Below, one piece after another: positions 1-11,580 of a stretch of 41,409 nucleotides of DNA. The DNA comes from Apostichopus parvimensis. Its lineage: Eukaryota; Echinodermata; Holothuroidea; Aspidochirotida; Stichopodidae. The translations under genes were made by a program, and so were the position numbers. A model generated the notes under the pieces. The model was not told the DNA's origin and did no database searches. It worked only from the letters and a program-made list of their open reading frames with translations. Positions within the stretch are counted from its first letter, which is position 1; each line of letters starts with the position of its first letter. Where the stretch lies: positions 6,830 through 48,238 of the forward strand of contig KN890229.1 of assembly GCA_000934455.1 (NCBI GenBank). The letters run 5' to 3'.

Positions 1-53
1 TGTTCCCTCAGAGCCAGCTGATTGCAACAGTCCCTGACTCGAGTAGGATAAAC
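1..53 (-). CDS. Partial C2H2 zinc-finger terminal exon, cassette C16 (5' part only)
   Basis: This is the 5' end of another alternative terminal exon, and the window edge cuts off the rest. The exon opens at base 53 after a minus-strand acceptor ending ttgcttcatag. It reads (G)LSYSSQGLLQSAGSEGT in phase 1, the same linker start as the other cassettes. Bases 1 to about 95 are essentially identical to the matching part of C15 (about 1316-1410), including intron sequence beyond the acceptor, so C15 and C16 are a recent duplicate pair. The fingers would lie to the left and are not visible. The identification rests on the acceptor and linker only. Confidence 0.7.
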
Positions 54-907
54 CTATGAAGCAAGCATAAAAGCAGTAGGTGGTATCCAGCTTTACAAGC
101 AAACCAAAATGTTAGTAAATATTACTTGCTCTACTAAAGGTCAAGTGTAGATCTTTGGGAGATTTGAGGGAGTTGTGGGCATCAAGATGCTTAATATTGG
201 TTCTGGTAACTTACATTATTATAGATCCTTATATGACTACACACACTGTAATAGGATAATCTTTCCATGGTTTCACATACTGTACACCTGCAGATATGAA
301 TCACCTTTATTCTAAAACTTATCCTTTTTGAAAGTGTTTACCTATAAATGACACTTGTAAGGGAATGGGTATTGCGGCTTTCAACAGGAAAAATATCACA
401 GTAAGTCTGTCTTCACATTTTTATAAATTGGTACTTTCAAGAAGAGGTTATCAAGACAAAGTGCAGAGCAAGACTGTCTTAAAAATACAAAGTTGCTGGT
501 TGTGCATTGGACAACTTGGACATACCACAAAGTTGTCAGGTGCAATATTATGAATGTACAACAGCTGGACTGTTGTTATTGTCAGCTGGTGTTTTGACTG
601 TCAGGCAAACAACATACTGTCATCCTCAGACCACAGGGTTAACTCCTTCAAAGTCAGCATTTTTTACATGCTTATTTGCAATTCACTTGCTATGGTCCTT
701 AGAGCACACAATTCTTTTGATAAATTTATACATATTTGGAAAAGCTCCAAGAACAAATGGATAACTTTACAAATCCACACTTTATGTAATGTACTGAGGT
801 CTGAAGATGAGCACAGTGACCACTGAATCCCCCCAATTGAAGTATGCTAATGAAAAACTGCCTTCTTTCAAGATTGAGATTGATGTACAAACTTGTACCA
901 CTGGATT
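54..907. other. Inter-cassette spacer C15-C16
   Basis: About 850 bases with no convincing coding sequence. Scattered stretches (for example around 480-560) resemble 1740-1830 in the next spacer, so spacer and exon were duplicated together. A minus-strand AATAAA (plus TTTATT, 306-311) lies about 600 bases past the C15 stop, a weak polyadenylation candidate. Confidence 0.5.
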
Positions 908-1368
908 CTAGGCTGACTGGTTATGTCTAGTTTCATGCTGGCCTCTGCTTCCTGTGCTCGCAAACCATTTTTCACAATATCTGCACTTGTAAGGTTTGGC
1001 ACCAGTATGAATATTCTCATGGGATTGTCTTTCACCTCCGCTGGTAAACAGCTTTGGACAAAACTGACATTTAAACGGTCTCTCTCCGGTGTGCCTGCGC
1101 TCATGGGTTTTACAGTTATCTCTTCGCTTAAAGGAACGGTCGCAGAATTGGCAGGAAAAGTAAGTCATAGTCTTTTTAACACAACTTCCAGACATTGAGG
1201 GAGATGTATTAGGAGGGTTAATTAACTGCTTGATTCGCTTCGACTTTCCTTCACCTGATCTATTATTAACAGATTTGAGAGAGGCCCTTGATCTTGACTG
1301 AGAAATGTTTCGCCATGTTCCCTCAGAGCCAGCTGATTGCAACAGTCCCTGACTCGAGTAGGATAAAC
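908..1368 (-). CDS. C2H2 zinc-finger alternative terminal exon, cassette C15
   Basis: A terminal exon for a DNA-binding domain, likely nuclear. It opens at 1368 after a polypyrimidine tract ending ttgcttcatag and ends in TAG at 908. It is 461 nt long, about 18 nt shorter than the usual 479, because the linker is shortened after LLQSAGSEGTW. A basic segment (GEGKSKRIKQ) precedes three CX2CX12HX3H fingers. The helix residues (-1 to 6) are RRDNCKT, SGGERQS and STGSRGQ. The linkers are TGERPFK and TGAKPYK. Finger 1 is of the RRDNCKT type shared only with C14. No start codon is needed because the phase-1 acceptor (xGT TTA) fits the donors of exons A and B. The fingers are clear; the splicing partner is inferred. 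Confidence 0.85.
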
Positions 1369-2177
1369 CTATGAAGCAAGCATAAAAGCAGTAGGTGGTA
1401 TCCAGCTTTATAAGGATTCTAAAAGTTAGTAATTGCCCAACTACCAGTCAAGTGAATAAGAGAGAGGTCTGCATAGGCAGTAGGAAGATAAGTATAAAGT
1501 AAGTAGACTCATTAACACCTTAGATCCTTGCTGATACTTCACAACAGTAATAGGGATTGGATAGACATGGCTTCTCACATTGGACTTCCCTCAACTCTTA
1601 GATTAATCCTTATTTAGAGTGTTCATGTGACACCGCTGGCATGGGTATTATTTATACACCTCTGACCAGGAAGATTATCACAATAGTTTGTCTTCACTTA
1701 ATCATACTTTCTGCAATTGTCTTTAAAGACAGCAGCTACAGAAGGACTGACTTCAAGAAAATTTGCTGGTTGTGCATCTGCCAACTGGGACATAGCTCAA
1801 GGTTGTCTGAACAAGTATGGTAGGTTGTACAACAAATAGACTGCAATAGTAATTATAAAGGTTTACATGGCCTCAGGCATAATATTGGTTGTCAGTCAAA
1901 CAATATTGTAACAGCATCTCACATCAGAGGCAAATCCTCAAAAATGAGCCCATGATATAGGTATTACCTTGCAATACACATGATCTGGCCCCGTGTACAC
2001 CATCTAATCAGTAACACATTTGGAATACTGTATCTTAAACAACAAATGGACAACTATACATGTCTCATTTCTACCACTGCAGATGAACACAGCAACCACA
2101 GATGTATGTTCAATGGCAACAGTGCGGTGTGGAAGTTTGACATTGTTGGACATATAAGTATTTGTACCACTGGATCC
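1369..2177. other. Inter-cassette spacer C14-C15
   Basis: Spacer with no supported gene. The part next to the C15 acceptor (to about 1410) matches the equivalent DNA next to C16 and C14. No AATAAA hexamer is visible on the minus strand within 300 bases of the C14 stop. Confidence 0.5.
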
Positions 2178-2656
2178 CTAAGCTAATTGATTGGATGAAT
2201 GTCGACTTTCGTGGTGGAGTCGGCTTCCTGTGCTAGCAAACCAGCTGTCACAGAATCTACACTTGTAAGGTTTGGCACCAGTGTGAACATGTTCATGGGA
2301 TTTTCTTTCACCTTTACTAGAAAACAGCTTTGGACAAAACTGACATTTAAAGGGTCTCTCTCCGGTGTGCCTGCGCTCATGGGTTTTACAGTTATCTCGT
2401 CGCTTAAAGGGACGGTCGCAGAATTGGCAGAAAAAGTAAGTCATAGTTTTTTTAGTACAACTTCTGGACATAGAGGTAGATGAATTAGAAGGATTATTTA
2501 ACTGCTTGCTTCGCTTCGACTTTCCTTCACCTGATCTATTCTTAACCGATTTGAGAGAGGCCTTTGATCTTGAAAGAGAATTGTTTCGCCAAGGTCCCTC
2601 AGCGCCAGCTGTAAGTTCTGCTGATTGCAACAGTCCCTGACTCGGGTAGGATAAAC
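2178..2656 (-). CDS. C2H2 zinc-finger alternative terminal exon, cassette C14
   Basis: A 479-nt exon, the commonest cassette length. It opens at 2656 behind the conserved acceptor and stops at 2178. Of 159 residues, about 1-30 are the conserved linker (GLSYPSQGLLQSAELTAG), 45-60 are Lys/Arg/Ser-rich, and three fingers lie at about 77-97, 105-125 and 133-153. Helix residues are RRDNCKT, SKGERKS and STGSRLH, so finger 2 carries a Lys not seen in the other cassettes. The tail after the last His is SSNQLA. It groups with C15 by the shared finger 1 and the Trp before the finger 3 core Phe (SWF/KWF). No promoter or upstream exon is visible between it and C13. Confidence 0.87.
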
Positions 2657-3417
2657 CTATGAAGCAAGCATAAAAGCAGTAGGTGGTATCCAGCTCTACA
2701 ATCAAGCCAAAAGTTAGTTAATATAATTACTTGCCCTGTTGCCAGTCAAGTTAAAGTGTTAAAAGTTGAGGGGAAGGGGAGGGGAGGGGGAGGAAGAGTG
2801 GTCTCGTAGTTAGTAGCTTCCACTAATAGGTATTTGCTATCAACTTCACATACATCTGCATATGGGATTCCTCTTGATACCAAAACTAATTCTTTTGAAA
2901 GAGTTCACACGTGACAATGCCAGTGTAGGAATTACTTCCTCAGTTTTCAACATGTCAAAGTAGCTTGTCTTCAGGTAATGGTTTCTTCCAGGAGTCATTT
3001 TTCAAGACTGTGCAGGAAAAGACAGATTGTCAAATCAATTTACTGGTTCTGCCTAAGACAACCCGAAACAACCTCAAAAGTTGTCTAACAGCAGCTACTT
3101 TGGTTGTAGAACAAAATCACTGCTGTTCTTATAAAGACAAAAAACCTGAGCCATGGGTTAAGGTTGTCAGGCAAAAAAAGGAAAATAACAAGTTAATCAT
3201 TTAAAAAGTAAGTTCACAAGGCCTTGTCTCATGTACACAATTCTCATGGTAAACACCTACAGTATTTATTGTAATCACTTCAGTAACAAACAGAAAACTG
3301 AACACATCTCATTTCTTCTACAGGATATGAACAGAGGCATCATTTATGTCTGTTCATGCAAAAAAAAAAATTCCTTTTATAAGACGGACATTACATGTAC
3401 ATTTGTACCACTTGATT
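2657..3417. other. Inter-cassette spacer C13-C14
   Basis: No supported gene. A G-rich purine run lies at about 2768-2796. A minus-strand AATAAA (plus TTTATT, 3265-3270) lies about 150 bases past the C13 stop and is one of the best-placed polyadenylation candidates in the array. An A-run sits at about 3360-3370. Confidence 0.5.
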
Positions 3418-3896
3418 CTAGGTTGACTGATCTCGTGAATGTCTAGTTTCGTGTTGGCCTCGGCTTCCTGTGCTAGCATAGCATTTGTCGCAAAATCTAC
3501 ACTTGTAAGGCTTGGCCCCTGTATGAATATTCTCATGGGCTTTTCTTTCACCTCCACTGGTGAACAGCTTTGGGCAGTACTGACATTTAAAGGGTCTCTC
3601 TCCAGTGTGTCTGCGCTCGTGGACTTTAAGATTACCCCGGAAGCTGAATGGGCGTTCGCAATATTTACAGAGGAAATAGGTCTTAGTTCTCCCAGCGGGG
3701 TCATCAGACACAGGAGTAACTGTATCAGATGTGCTAACTGGCAACTTCTTGCGACGATTCAACCTGTCTTCACTCAATTTTTTCCTAGGTTTGACAGAGG
3801 CCCTTGATGGCTGACTAGATAAATTCCTGTAACTTCCCTCAGGGCCACCTGCAAGAACTGCTGATTGCAGTGTTCCTTGACTGACGTAGGATATAC
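3418..3896 (-). CDS. C2H2 zinc-finger alternative terminal exon, cassette C13
   Basis: A 479-nt exon with a conserved acceptor and TAG stop at 3418. The frame is open from the acceptor. The exon start is GTATATCC where other cassettes have GTTTATCC, changing Leu to Ile in the first codons (ISYVSQGTLQSAVL). The linker holds PEGSYRNLSSQPSRASVKPR and a basic RLNRRKK patch. Helix residues are FRGNLKV, SGGERKA and STGSRGQ. Finger 1 has a regular Leu at position 4, where most cassettes have Cys, and Phe at -1. Finger 3 has Tyr (KCYAS) in place of the usual core Phe. It is a complete three-finger domain of the family. Confidence 0.86.
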
Positions 3897-5109
3897 CTAT
3901 GAAGCAAGGATAAAAGGACTAGGTTGGGCTGGGTTGTATCCAGCTTAACAAGCAATCAAGAAAATTGTGCCTAACAGTAACGATGACTTTTGCGGGTTGA
4001 GGGAGGGGAGGGGGCATGCTTACATGAGTTTGGCAGCAAGACTGATGTCTGTGACTCTGTGAGTGACGTTTTAATGGGTTTACAAAATTTCTCACTAAGA
4101 GTATAAAAAATTCTAACAGATTATAATTACATTCTGAACTATTCTTGATATCAATTGTGTTGCGTAGCTGCAGAAGAACTGTGTGGAAAGTTTGGTGCTG
4201 CAAACTGAGCACTGATTACAGTACAGATAAATATAATCACTCTCAACCTGAATACTGTTCTTGCAGTTCATCACGGGCAAATTTTTAACGGCTTTCTCAT
4301 CGTCCAAAATAAACACAATTTCAACTCCGATGACACAAAAAAAATCAGCTTTAAGGTTGTTTATGTCAAATTCAGATTGCATTACTATTGAATACCCCCA
4401 AATAGGTAAACTGATTAAATTGGTATCATCCATCCATCACTTCTGGGATACTAAAAAATAAACACAAATAGTAGTAGGCCTAACAAAGCCAAGAAATAAT
4501 AACACATGAGTACATGACCATTCAACAATTCTTTTAATGTAAGATCGGAGAGGTTTTTCGGACAGCAACAATCCTATAATTGGCAAGGATGGTTTCTACT
4601 GTTTAATCCAAACCAAGCAATTCTGGAGAAACTGTTTAGCCATGGGGTGGTCACCATTTTGCAAGAAATTAGTAGATATATAAGTTAATATTTCTTCTGT
4701 ATGTGGTATGATTTCCAGATGCAATTCTAAGACTGTGAACCTAAGATGGGCAACCCTTTCCTCACTCTGCAGCAATATATTTGCCTTTCTAATGTCTTTG
4801 TATCATTCTTATGTGTACAATATCAGTCATTAAAACTGGGATCACTTTTCCTGTCGGGAAAACAGGAGGCATTACTGCTGTATTTCACAAAGCTACCCAC
4901 ACAAGCCAAATGTGCAAAATTGCTATACAAGTGCAAAGATGTAAAGTGGTTTTTTGGACACAGGTACCATCACATTTTGTAAAGGAATGCTCAAAGCCTT
5001 CAAAACTGCTGACATACAAAATTTGAGTACTAAATTATTCCATGGAGTTTGTTGGTTACATTTACACCAAAAAAATTCTTTCGTAAGAGCGGGGAAAATA
5101 AATCCAATT
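3897..5109. other. Inter-cassette spacer C12-C13
   Basis: About 1.2 kb, AT-rich, with no supported gene. Short open frames on both strands (about 4113-4461 and 4746-5026) show no recognisable domain or splice context. A short purine run lies at about 4000-4015. Confidence 0.5.
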
Positions 5110-5618
5110 TTAAACACTTGATTTGAAAGTTAGATCAGATCCTGCTGAAAGTTCACGTTTATGTTTAGTTTCATGCTGGCCCCTGTTTCCTATGCTGGCG
5201 AATGCTTTCTCACAATATCTACATTTGAAAGGCTTAGCACCGGTGTGGATGTTTTCGTGTGCTTTTCTTTCACTTCCACTGACAAACAGCTTTGGACAAA
5301 ACTGACATTTAAAGGGTCTCTCTCCAGTGTGTCTGCGCTCATGCACCGTACAATTACTCCTGAGTCTGAAGGGACGGTCACAAAAACGGCACAAAATGTA
5401 AGTCATAGTTCTTCCGGCAGGGTTAATGGGAACTGAAGGAATCGCTTGTGCTGTATGAATTTGAATTTTCTTGCGGCGATTCAACCTGTCTCGGCACAAT
5501 TTATTCCTAGATTTAACAGAGGACCGTGATGGCGAACTAGACAAATTCCTGTAACTTCCCTCGGGACCTCCTGTAAGAACCGCTGTTTGCAATATTCCAT
5601 GACTGGGATAGGATAAAC
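5110..5618 (-). CDS. C2H2 zinc-finger alternative terminal exon, cassette C12 (extended C terminus)
   Basis: A 509-nt exon, the longest intact one among the close paralogues. It opens at 5618 with GLSYPSHGILQTAVLTGG. Linker features are PEGSYRNLSSSPSRSSVK and a basic RDRLNRRKKIQ. The three fingers have helix residues LRSNCTV, SGSERKA and SIGNRGQ. The extra length is at the end: after KRELSA, where related cassettes stop, it reads on through GSDLTFKSSV to a stop at 5110. This looks like loss of the ancestral stop. All zinc ligands are present. Ile at helix position 1 of finger 3 is unique in the array. Confidence 0.86.
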
Positions 5619-7233
5619 CTATGAAGCAAGGATAAAAGCACTAGGTTGTATCCAGACAAACAAGAAATTATTCAGTTCATATTCATTGCCCATCGCATCT
5701 AGATTAATGCATTCTCGTAGGAGAGGGAGTTTCCCCGAAATATCCGAAACAAGCTGATTCTATAACACACTATTTGGGAGAACTCTACTAATATAGTACT
5801 TTCACACATGACAAACACTAATGTAGGGCAAGTTCAAGCTTACAGCAGCTACGGTGCAGTGACAGTGTACTATAACCAAACTTATTCAAAATACAGCTCA
5901 ATGTTAACCAATCTGGTACATGGTTATTCTACAGATGTCTTTGTGTTACCAAACAGAGCCACTGTAACACCAAAGTAACATATGGTACATGGTTATTATA
6001 TAGTCTTTGTGTTACCAAACAGAGCCACTATAACACCAAAGCAACATGTATGGTACATGGTTATTCTATAGATATCTTTGTGTTACCAAACATAACCACT
6101 GTAACACCAAAGCAACATATGGTACATGGTTATTCTATAGATGTCTTTGTGTTACCATGAGTGTAACACCAAACAGAGCCACTGTAACAAACCGGGTAAC
6201 TGTAACCAAACTGTGGTACACTTTATTCAAACAATCATCTGCTTGGTCAACTTTACCAGTTACTTTAACTTCTGTAGCCTAACCAGCTCTGATAACTAAA
6301 GAAAACTGCTATTCTTTGCATCATACTGAAAGTCAATAAATCTACCCACAAATCATGTTAAAAGCAACCCAGAAGAAGAGGTACTGTACTGTAGTTTCAA
6401 TAGACAAGAGTTCATTTGTACAGTTGTACTGTACCTGTTCACACAAGAAGGCCACATACAGTACAACATATTATACTATCTACAGTAGTACAGTACATTA
6501 TTACATTTTTTGGTCATATTTCATGTTTAGGAATTACGGCGCTTGTCGGCTTTTAAAGCTGCTTTTTTAAAAAAATGCAAAAACAACTTTGATTAGCTTC
6601 ATTACAATACAGAAACCAAAAGCTGTCTGGGATACAAAATGTATTGTTCATGACAGAGTTATTTCCTCATTTACGGTTACATCTGATGCAGATAAAGTGT
6701 TCTCAATATTAGCACAAATAGTAAATCCCAACTGTTTCTAGCAGGACTATAAACACTGAAAATAGTGCAACCGATAGGTAGGCTTGGACTTTCTTCTGCC
6801 CATGGATTCAACATGCTTTAACCCACTTTGCCCTTATATTTCATAGCGATGGTTAAAAAGAAAATTCTATAACACTAGAAAGAAGGATAAATGAACTCTA
6901 AGTTTAAACAGCTTTAATATCTAGAAATATCTATTACAGTCTTACGGTACTTGACCTATATAAAGCTTTTTCTTTGGGGAAGAGGAGGGCTAGGAAAGGG
7001 GTGGGAACTTGAGGATCCTGCCTCCAATTTCAAATTCTGGGTATTGAGAGACATAATTAAATCAGTTCAACACTAGACTTGAATGACACTGTATATGGAG
7101 GTGTGTGAAAAGTGTGTTTTTCTGTTGTTCACACCCCCCTCTTCAGATGGACACAGTTTATGATTACAGTATTAAATTTCATATCTAAGGTATTGTTCTA
7201 GTCTTATATACAGAACAGGTACAGTACAGATAC
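5619..7233. other. Inter-cassette spacer C11-C12 with minisatellite
   Basis: About 1.6 kb without a supported gene. It contains the 68-nt tandem repeat listed separately (5914-6190) and several GTACTGTAC-type words around 6380-6500. No AATAAA hexamer on the minus strand is visible near the C11 stop. Confidence 0.5.
5914..6190. repeat. 68-69 nt minisatellite, four copies
   Basis: Copies begin with tggtacatggttatt at about 5914, 5982, 6051 and 6120. Each continues through ctttgtgttaccaaacagag and a ccactgtaacaccaaag segment. Copies differ by a few substitutions and short indels, and the last is incomplete. Confidence 0.85.
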
Positions 7234-7715
7234 CTAGACTGGATTATCCTGTTTATGTCTTCCTTCGTGTTGGCCACGGCTTCCTGTGCTGGCAAAACTT
7301 TTGTCACAAAATCTACACTTGTAAGGCTTGGCCCCTGTATGGAGATTCTCATGAGTTTTTCTTTCACTTCCACTTACAAACAGCTTTGGACAAAACTGAC
7401 ATTTAAAGGGTCTCTCTCCTGTGTGCCGGCGCTCGTGGACTTTACAGTTACTCTTGAGACTGAAGGGCCGATCACAGAATTGGCACAAAAAGAAAGTCTT
7501 AGTTCTTCCGGCAGCATTATTAGACACTGAGGGATTTGTACCAGATGCAGGGATTTGTGTTTTCCTGCGATGACGATTCACCCTGGCTTCACCCGATTTA
7601 CCCTTAGAACTGACAGAGGCCTGTGATGGCAGATTAGACAAATTCCTGTAACTTCCCTCAGGGCCATCTGAACGTTCTGTCGTTTGCATTAATCCTTGTC
7701 TGGGGTAGGATAAAC
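7234..7715 (-). CDS. C2H2 zinc-finger alternative terminal exon, cassette C11
   Basis: A 482-nt exon with acceptor at 7715/7716 and stop at 7234. It reads GLSYPRQGLMQTTERSDG, then PEGSYRNLSNLPSQASVSSK, a basic NRHRRKTQIPASG patch, and SVSNNAAGRTKTFF leading into finger 1. Fingers lie at about residues 78-98, 106-126 and 134-154, with helices LKSNCKV, SGSERKT and STGSRGQ. The tail is KQDNPV. C9, C10 and C11, with their flanking introns, are tandem copies of one 2.2-kb segment. C11 is the left-hand and fully intact copy. Confidence 0.88.
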
Positions 7716-9479
7716 CTATGAAGCAAGGATAAAGCAACACGTTTTGGCCAGCTTTACGAGCAGTTAGAAAAGTAGTGTGTTATAGTGTACCCAGGCAAAT
7801 GGGGGAGGAGTTGGGAAGAGCAAGGTTTGGTTAGAGCAGCTCCTCTTTTCATAACATACAGTAGTTCTTTAGTCATTTAGTGATGTCCACAGTTACTACA
7901 GTTGGGAGGAGTTATCTGTTAGCATTTGTTTTGCTTTTGTTTTATAGGCTGAGAAGGTATTTCCAAGAGGTTTAGGGCAATGGTACTTTTACATTCAAAC
8001 AGCTACATGCTGAAACATAGCATGTTTTCCATTGCACAAACACAAGCAGAGTATGAGCATTGAGTGATTCTAATGAATGTGGTTAAGTTGTTTGATATCA
8101 ATGGTATGACATTTAGGGACATCATCCCCACCCCCCCCCACCATTAAGTTATGGCGTCTTCCACAATATTTGATAAAATTTAATAAGATTCTATGATTTC
8201 TATCCATCATACAGCTTTTATAATTCCTTCCATTGGTAATACATTTTCCCCTTGATTGGGAGAGGGGGTGGACTTTGATCTCCAGTATGCCTGCACGGTG
8301 GAGAGGGAATGGTGAAACTACGTAGTTGGTTGAGAAGGAATGGTTAAAGCGAATGCCAAATAGTTTGTGAGTTCAAGAGAAAGACACACAACACTAAGTA
8401 CAGCATTGGTAGGCACCTGCTTATGTTGATATGAGTCTTGTTTCCTCCAACACAGTCATGTGTTTACTCATTCTGTTGCAGCGCTTGTAAATCGTGTTTC
8501 ATGAGTGTTTGCATGATACAGTACAGTAGTTGATACTAACATCATCCCATAAGGTAACAAGTCAAAAGGGAGGATGCTGAGGAGGCTGCAGCATCCCGCA
8601 GCCAGGCTGCATAGGACAAAATCGTCTGTGCTGTGCAGTATCACACAATACACACCACAGTTTCAACACGATTGATCACTGTTGGTATGCCAAGATCGGA
8701 TCTCTATTTATTTATATTTTTGATTCAGGAGGGGATTTTGTAGAGCTGCTACTGTATTTAAGCATTTTTGGACACTATGACTATCACTGTAAGTCATTTG
8801 TTTCACTACAGTAGTCAACTTTCTTATCTGTTTAAGAGACACTGTAAATGTTTAAAGTTTCCAATTTGCTTTATGATCTACGATAATCACAAAGGGTCAC
8901 TGTACTGCACACTGTTGACAATCTTATTGTTCATTCACCAACTATCCACTCATAAAGTCACTTGTTGAAGAAAGTTAGAAGGATGTCATACTGCTTACCC
9001 GATATCTCGGGACAGTCTCTAGATGTTACATACAGTAATGTTCCTGGATAATCCACAGAATTGTAAAAAGGCCCGGTATAATTTCAATTATACATGTTTG
9101 GCCTTCAATACAAACAGCTTTTAACTTAGAAAATTTAAGCATCAGGTTGCACTTAGTGATGAATAATTAAGACTTCCGGTTACCTTCATTATTTTTGTAT
9201 TTGGAAACACATCTACATTTTACCATGTAATTTTAGCAAGTTGTGGATCCTTTCCATTATTTATAGTCTGATACTTGAGAGATATAATTACAAATGTTAG
9301 GACTCTCACTGGAATGGCAGTGAGTGAAAATGGACGCCAGTGTAATTCCAGTGCAACACAGTTCATCAGTAGGGTCTTTAATATGTAAGGTATAACATTC
9401 TACTGTAGATTGACATGTCCATTGCAAAATTTATAACTGACAAACTAGAGGCAGCCTACAGATAGATACCTTATCATAC
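7716..9479. repeat. Left copy of 2.2-kb segmental duplication, intronic part
   Basis: The DNA upstream (in transcription) of C11 is duplicated almost throughout at 9962-11580, with scattered substitutions and small indels. Bases 8981-9137 match 11188-11344 without a difference. No gene is visible in it. A minus-strand ATTAAA (plus TTTAAT, about 9377) lies about 100 bases past the C10 stop. Poly-C runs occur near 8110-8145. Confidence 0.75.
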
Positions 9480-9961
9480 CTAGACTGGATTATCCCGTCT
9501 ATGCTTGGCTTCATGGTGGCCACGGATTCCTGTGCTGGCAAAGCCTCGGTCACAAAATCTACACTTGTGAGGTTTAGCCCCTGTATGGAAATTTTCATGG
9601 GTTTTTCTTTCACTTCCACTTACAAACATCTTTGGACAAAACTGACATTTAAAGGGTCTCTCTCCAGTGTGCCGGCGCTCGTGGACTTTTAAGTTACTCT
9701 TGAGACTGAACGGCCGTTCACAAAATTGGCACAAAAAGAAAGTCTTAGTTCTTCCGGCAGCATTATTAGACACTGAGGGATTTCTACCAGATGCAGGGAT
9801 TTGTGTTTGCCTGCGACGACGTTTCAACATGACTTCACCCGATTTACCCTTAGAACTGACAGAGGCCTGTGATGACAGATTAACAAATCTTCTGTAACTT
9901 CCCTCAGGGCCATCTGAACGTTCTGTGGTTTGCATTAATCCTTGTCTGGGGTAGGATAAAC
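9480..9961 (-). CDS. C2H2 zinc-finger alternative terminal exon, cassette C10
   Basis: A 482-nt exon, the middle copy of the C9-C11 segmental triplet. It shares with C11 the GLMQTTERSDG linker and KGKSGE segment but has a stronger basic patch (LKRRRRQTQ). The three fingers have helices LKSNLKV, SGSERKT and STGIRGH. Changes from C11 fall on DNA-reading residues of finger 3 (Ser to Ile at position 3, Gln to His at position 6) and on the structural position 4 of finger 1 (Cys to Leu). The second inter-finger linker is TGAKPHK. The tail is RRDNPV. All ligands are intact. Confidence 0.87.
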
Positions 9962-11580
9962 CTATGAAGCAAGGATAAAGCAATACATTTTGGCCGGCTT
10001 TACGAGCAGTTAGAAAAGTAGTGTGTTATAGTGTACCCAGGCAAAGGGGGAGGAGTTGGGAAGAGCAAGGTCTGGTTAGAGCAGCTCCTATTTTCATAAC
10101 ATAACAGTAGTTCTTCAGTCATTAGTGATGTTTACAGCTACTACAGTTGGGAGGAGTTATCTGTTAGTATTTGTTTCGCTTTTGGTTTACAGGCTGAGAA
10201 GATATTTCCAAGAGATTTTGGGCAATGGTAGTTTACATTCAAACATCTACATGCTGAAACATTGCATGTTTTCCATTGCACAAACAGACTATGAGTGTTG
10301 AGTGATTCTAATGAATGTGGTTAAGTTGTTTGATATCAATGGTATGACATTTAGGGCCATCATCCCCCCCCCCTTTAAGTTATGGCATCTTCCACAATAT
10401 TTGATAAAATTTAATAAGATGCTATCCATAATACAGCTTTTATAATTCCTTCCATTTTTTAATACATTTTCCCCTTGATTGGGAGAGGGGGTGGACTTTG
10501 ATCTCCAGTATGCCTGCGCGGTGGAGAGGGAATGGTTAAACTAGTTGGTGGAGAAGGAATGGTTAAAGCAACTGCCCATATAGTTTGTTAGTTCAAGAGA
10601 AAGACCCACAACACTGAGTACAGAATTTGTAGGCACCAACTTATGTTGTTATAAGTCGTTTCCTTCAACACAGTCATGTGTTTACCCATTCTGTTGCAGC
10701 GCTTGTAAATTGTGTTTCATGAGTGTTTGAATGATACAGTAGTTGATACTAACATCATCCCATAAGGTACCAAGTCAAAATGGAGGATGCTGAGGAGGCT
10801 GCAGCATCTCGCAGCCAGGCTGCATAGGACACAATCTTCTGTAGTGTGCAGTTTCACACAATAGACACTATAGTTTCAACACGATTGATCACTGTTGGTA
10901 TGCCAAGATCTGATCTCTATTTTTTTATATTGATTCAGGAGGGGATTTTGTAGAGCTGCTTATTTCAGCTTTTTTGGACACTATGACTACAGTATCACTG
11001 TAAGTCATTTGTTTCACTAGTCAACTTTCTTATCCGTTCAAGAAACACTGTAAATGTTTAAATTTACCAATTTTTATTTATGATCTATGATAATCACAAA
11101 AGGTCACTGTACTGCACACTGTTTACAATCTTACTGTTCATTCACCAACTATCCACTCATGAAGTCACTTGTTGAAGAAAGTTAGAGGGATGTCATACTG
11201 CTTACCCGATATCTCGGGACAGTCTCTAGATGTTACATACAGTAATGTTCCTGGATAATCCACAGAATTGTAAAAAGGCCCGGTATAATTTCAATTATAC
11301 ATGTTTGGCCTTCAATACAAACAGCTTTTAACTTAGAAAATTTAGGCATCAGGTTGCACTTAGTGATGAATAATTATGACTTCCAGCTACTGTACCTTCA
11401 TTATTTTTGTATCTACATTTTAACATGTAATTTTTGCAACTTGTGGCTCCTTTCCATTATTTACAGTCTGATACTTGAGAGATATAATTCTACATATGTT
11501 AGGACACTCACTGGAATGGCAGTGTATAGAGGTGACTGAAAATGGACGCCAGTGTACTCAGGTGCAACACAGTTCATCAG
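9962..11580. repeat. Right copy of 2.2-kb segmental duplication, intronic part
   Basis: This matches 7716-9370 over nearly its whole length. It ends where the SINE-like insertion begins at about 11581. No coding sequence is supported. Confidence 0.75.

Noticed and set aside
923-1198. Plus-strand ORFs opposite each cassette (similar ones at 2199, 3439, 5161, 7255, 14576, 15851, 19875 and elsewhere)
   Set aside because: They are antisense shadows of the zinc-finger exons. Their similarity to one another follows from the duplication of the minus-strand coding sequence.
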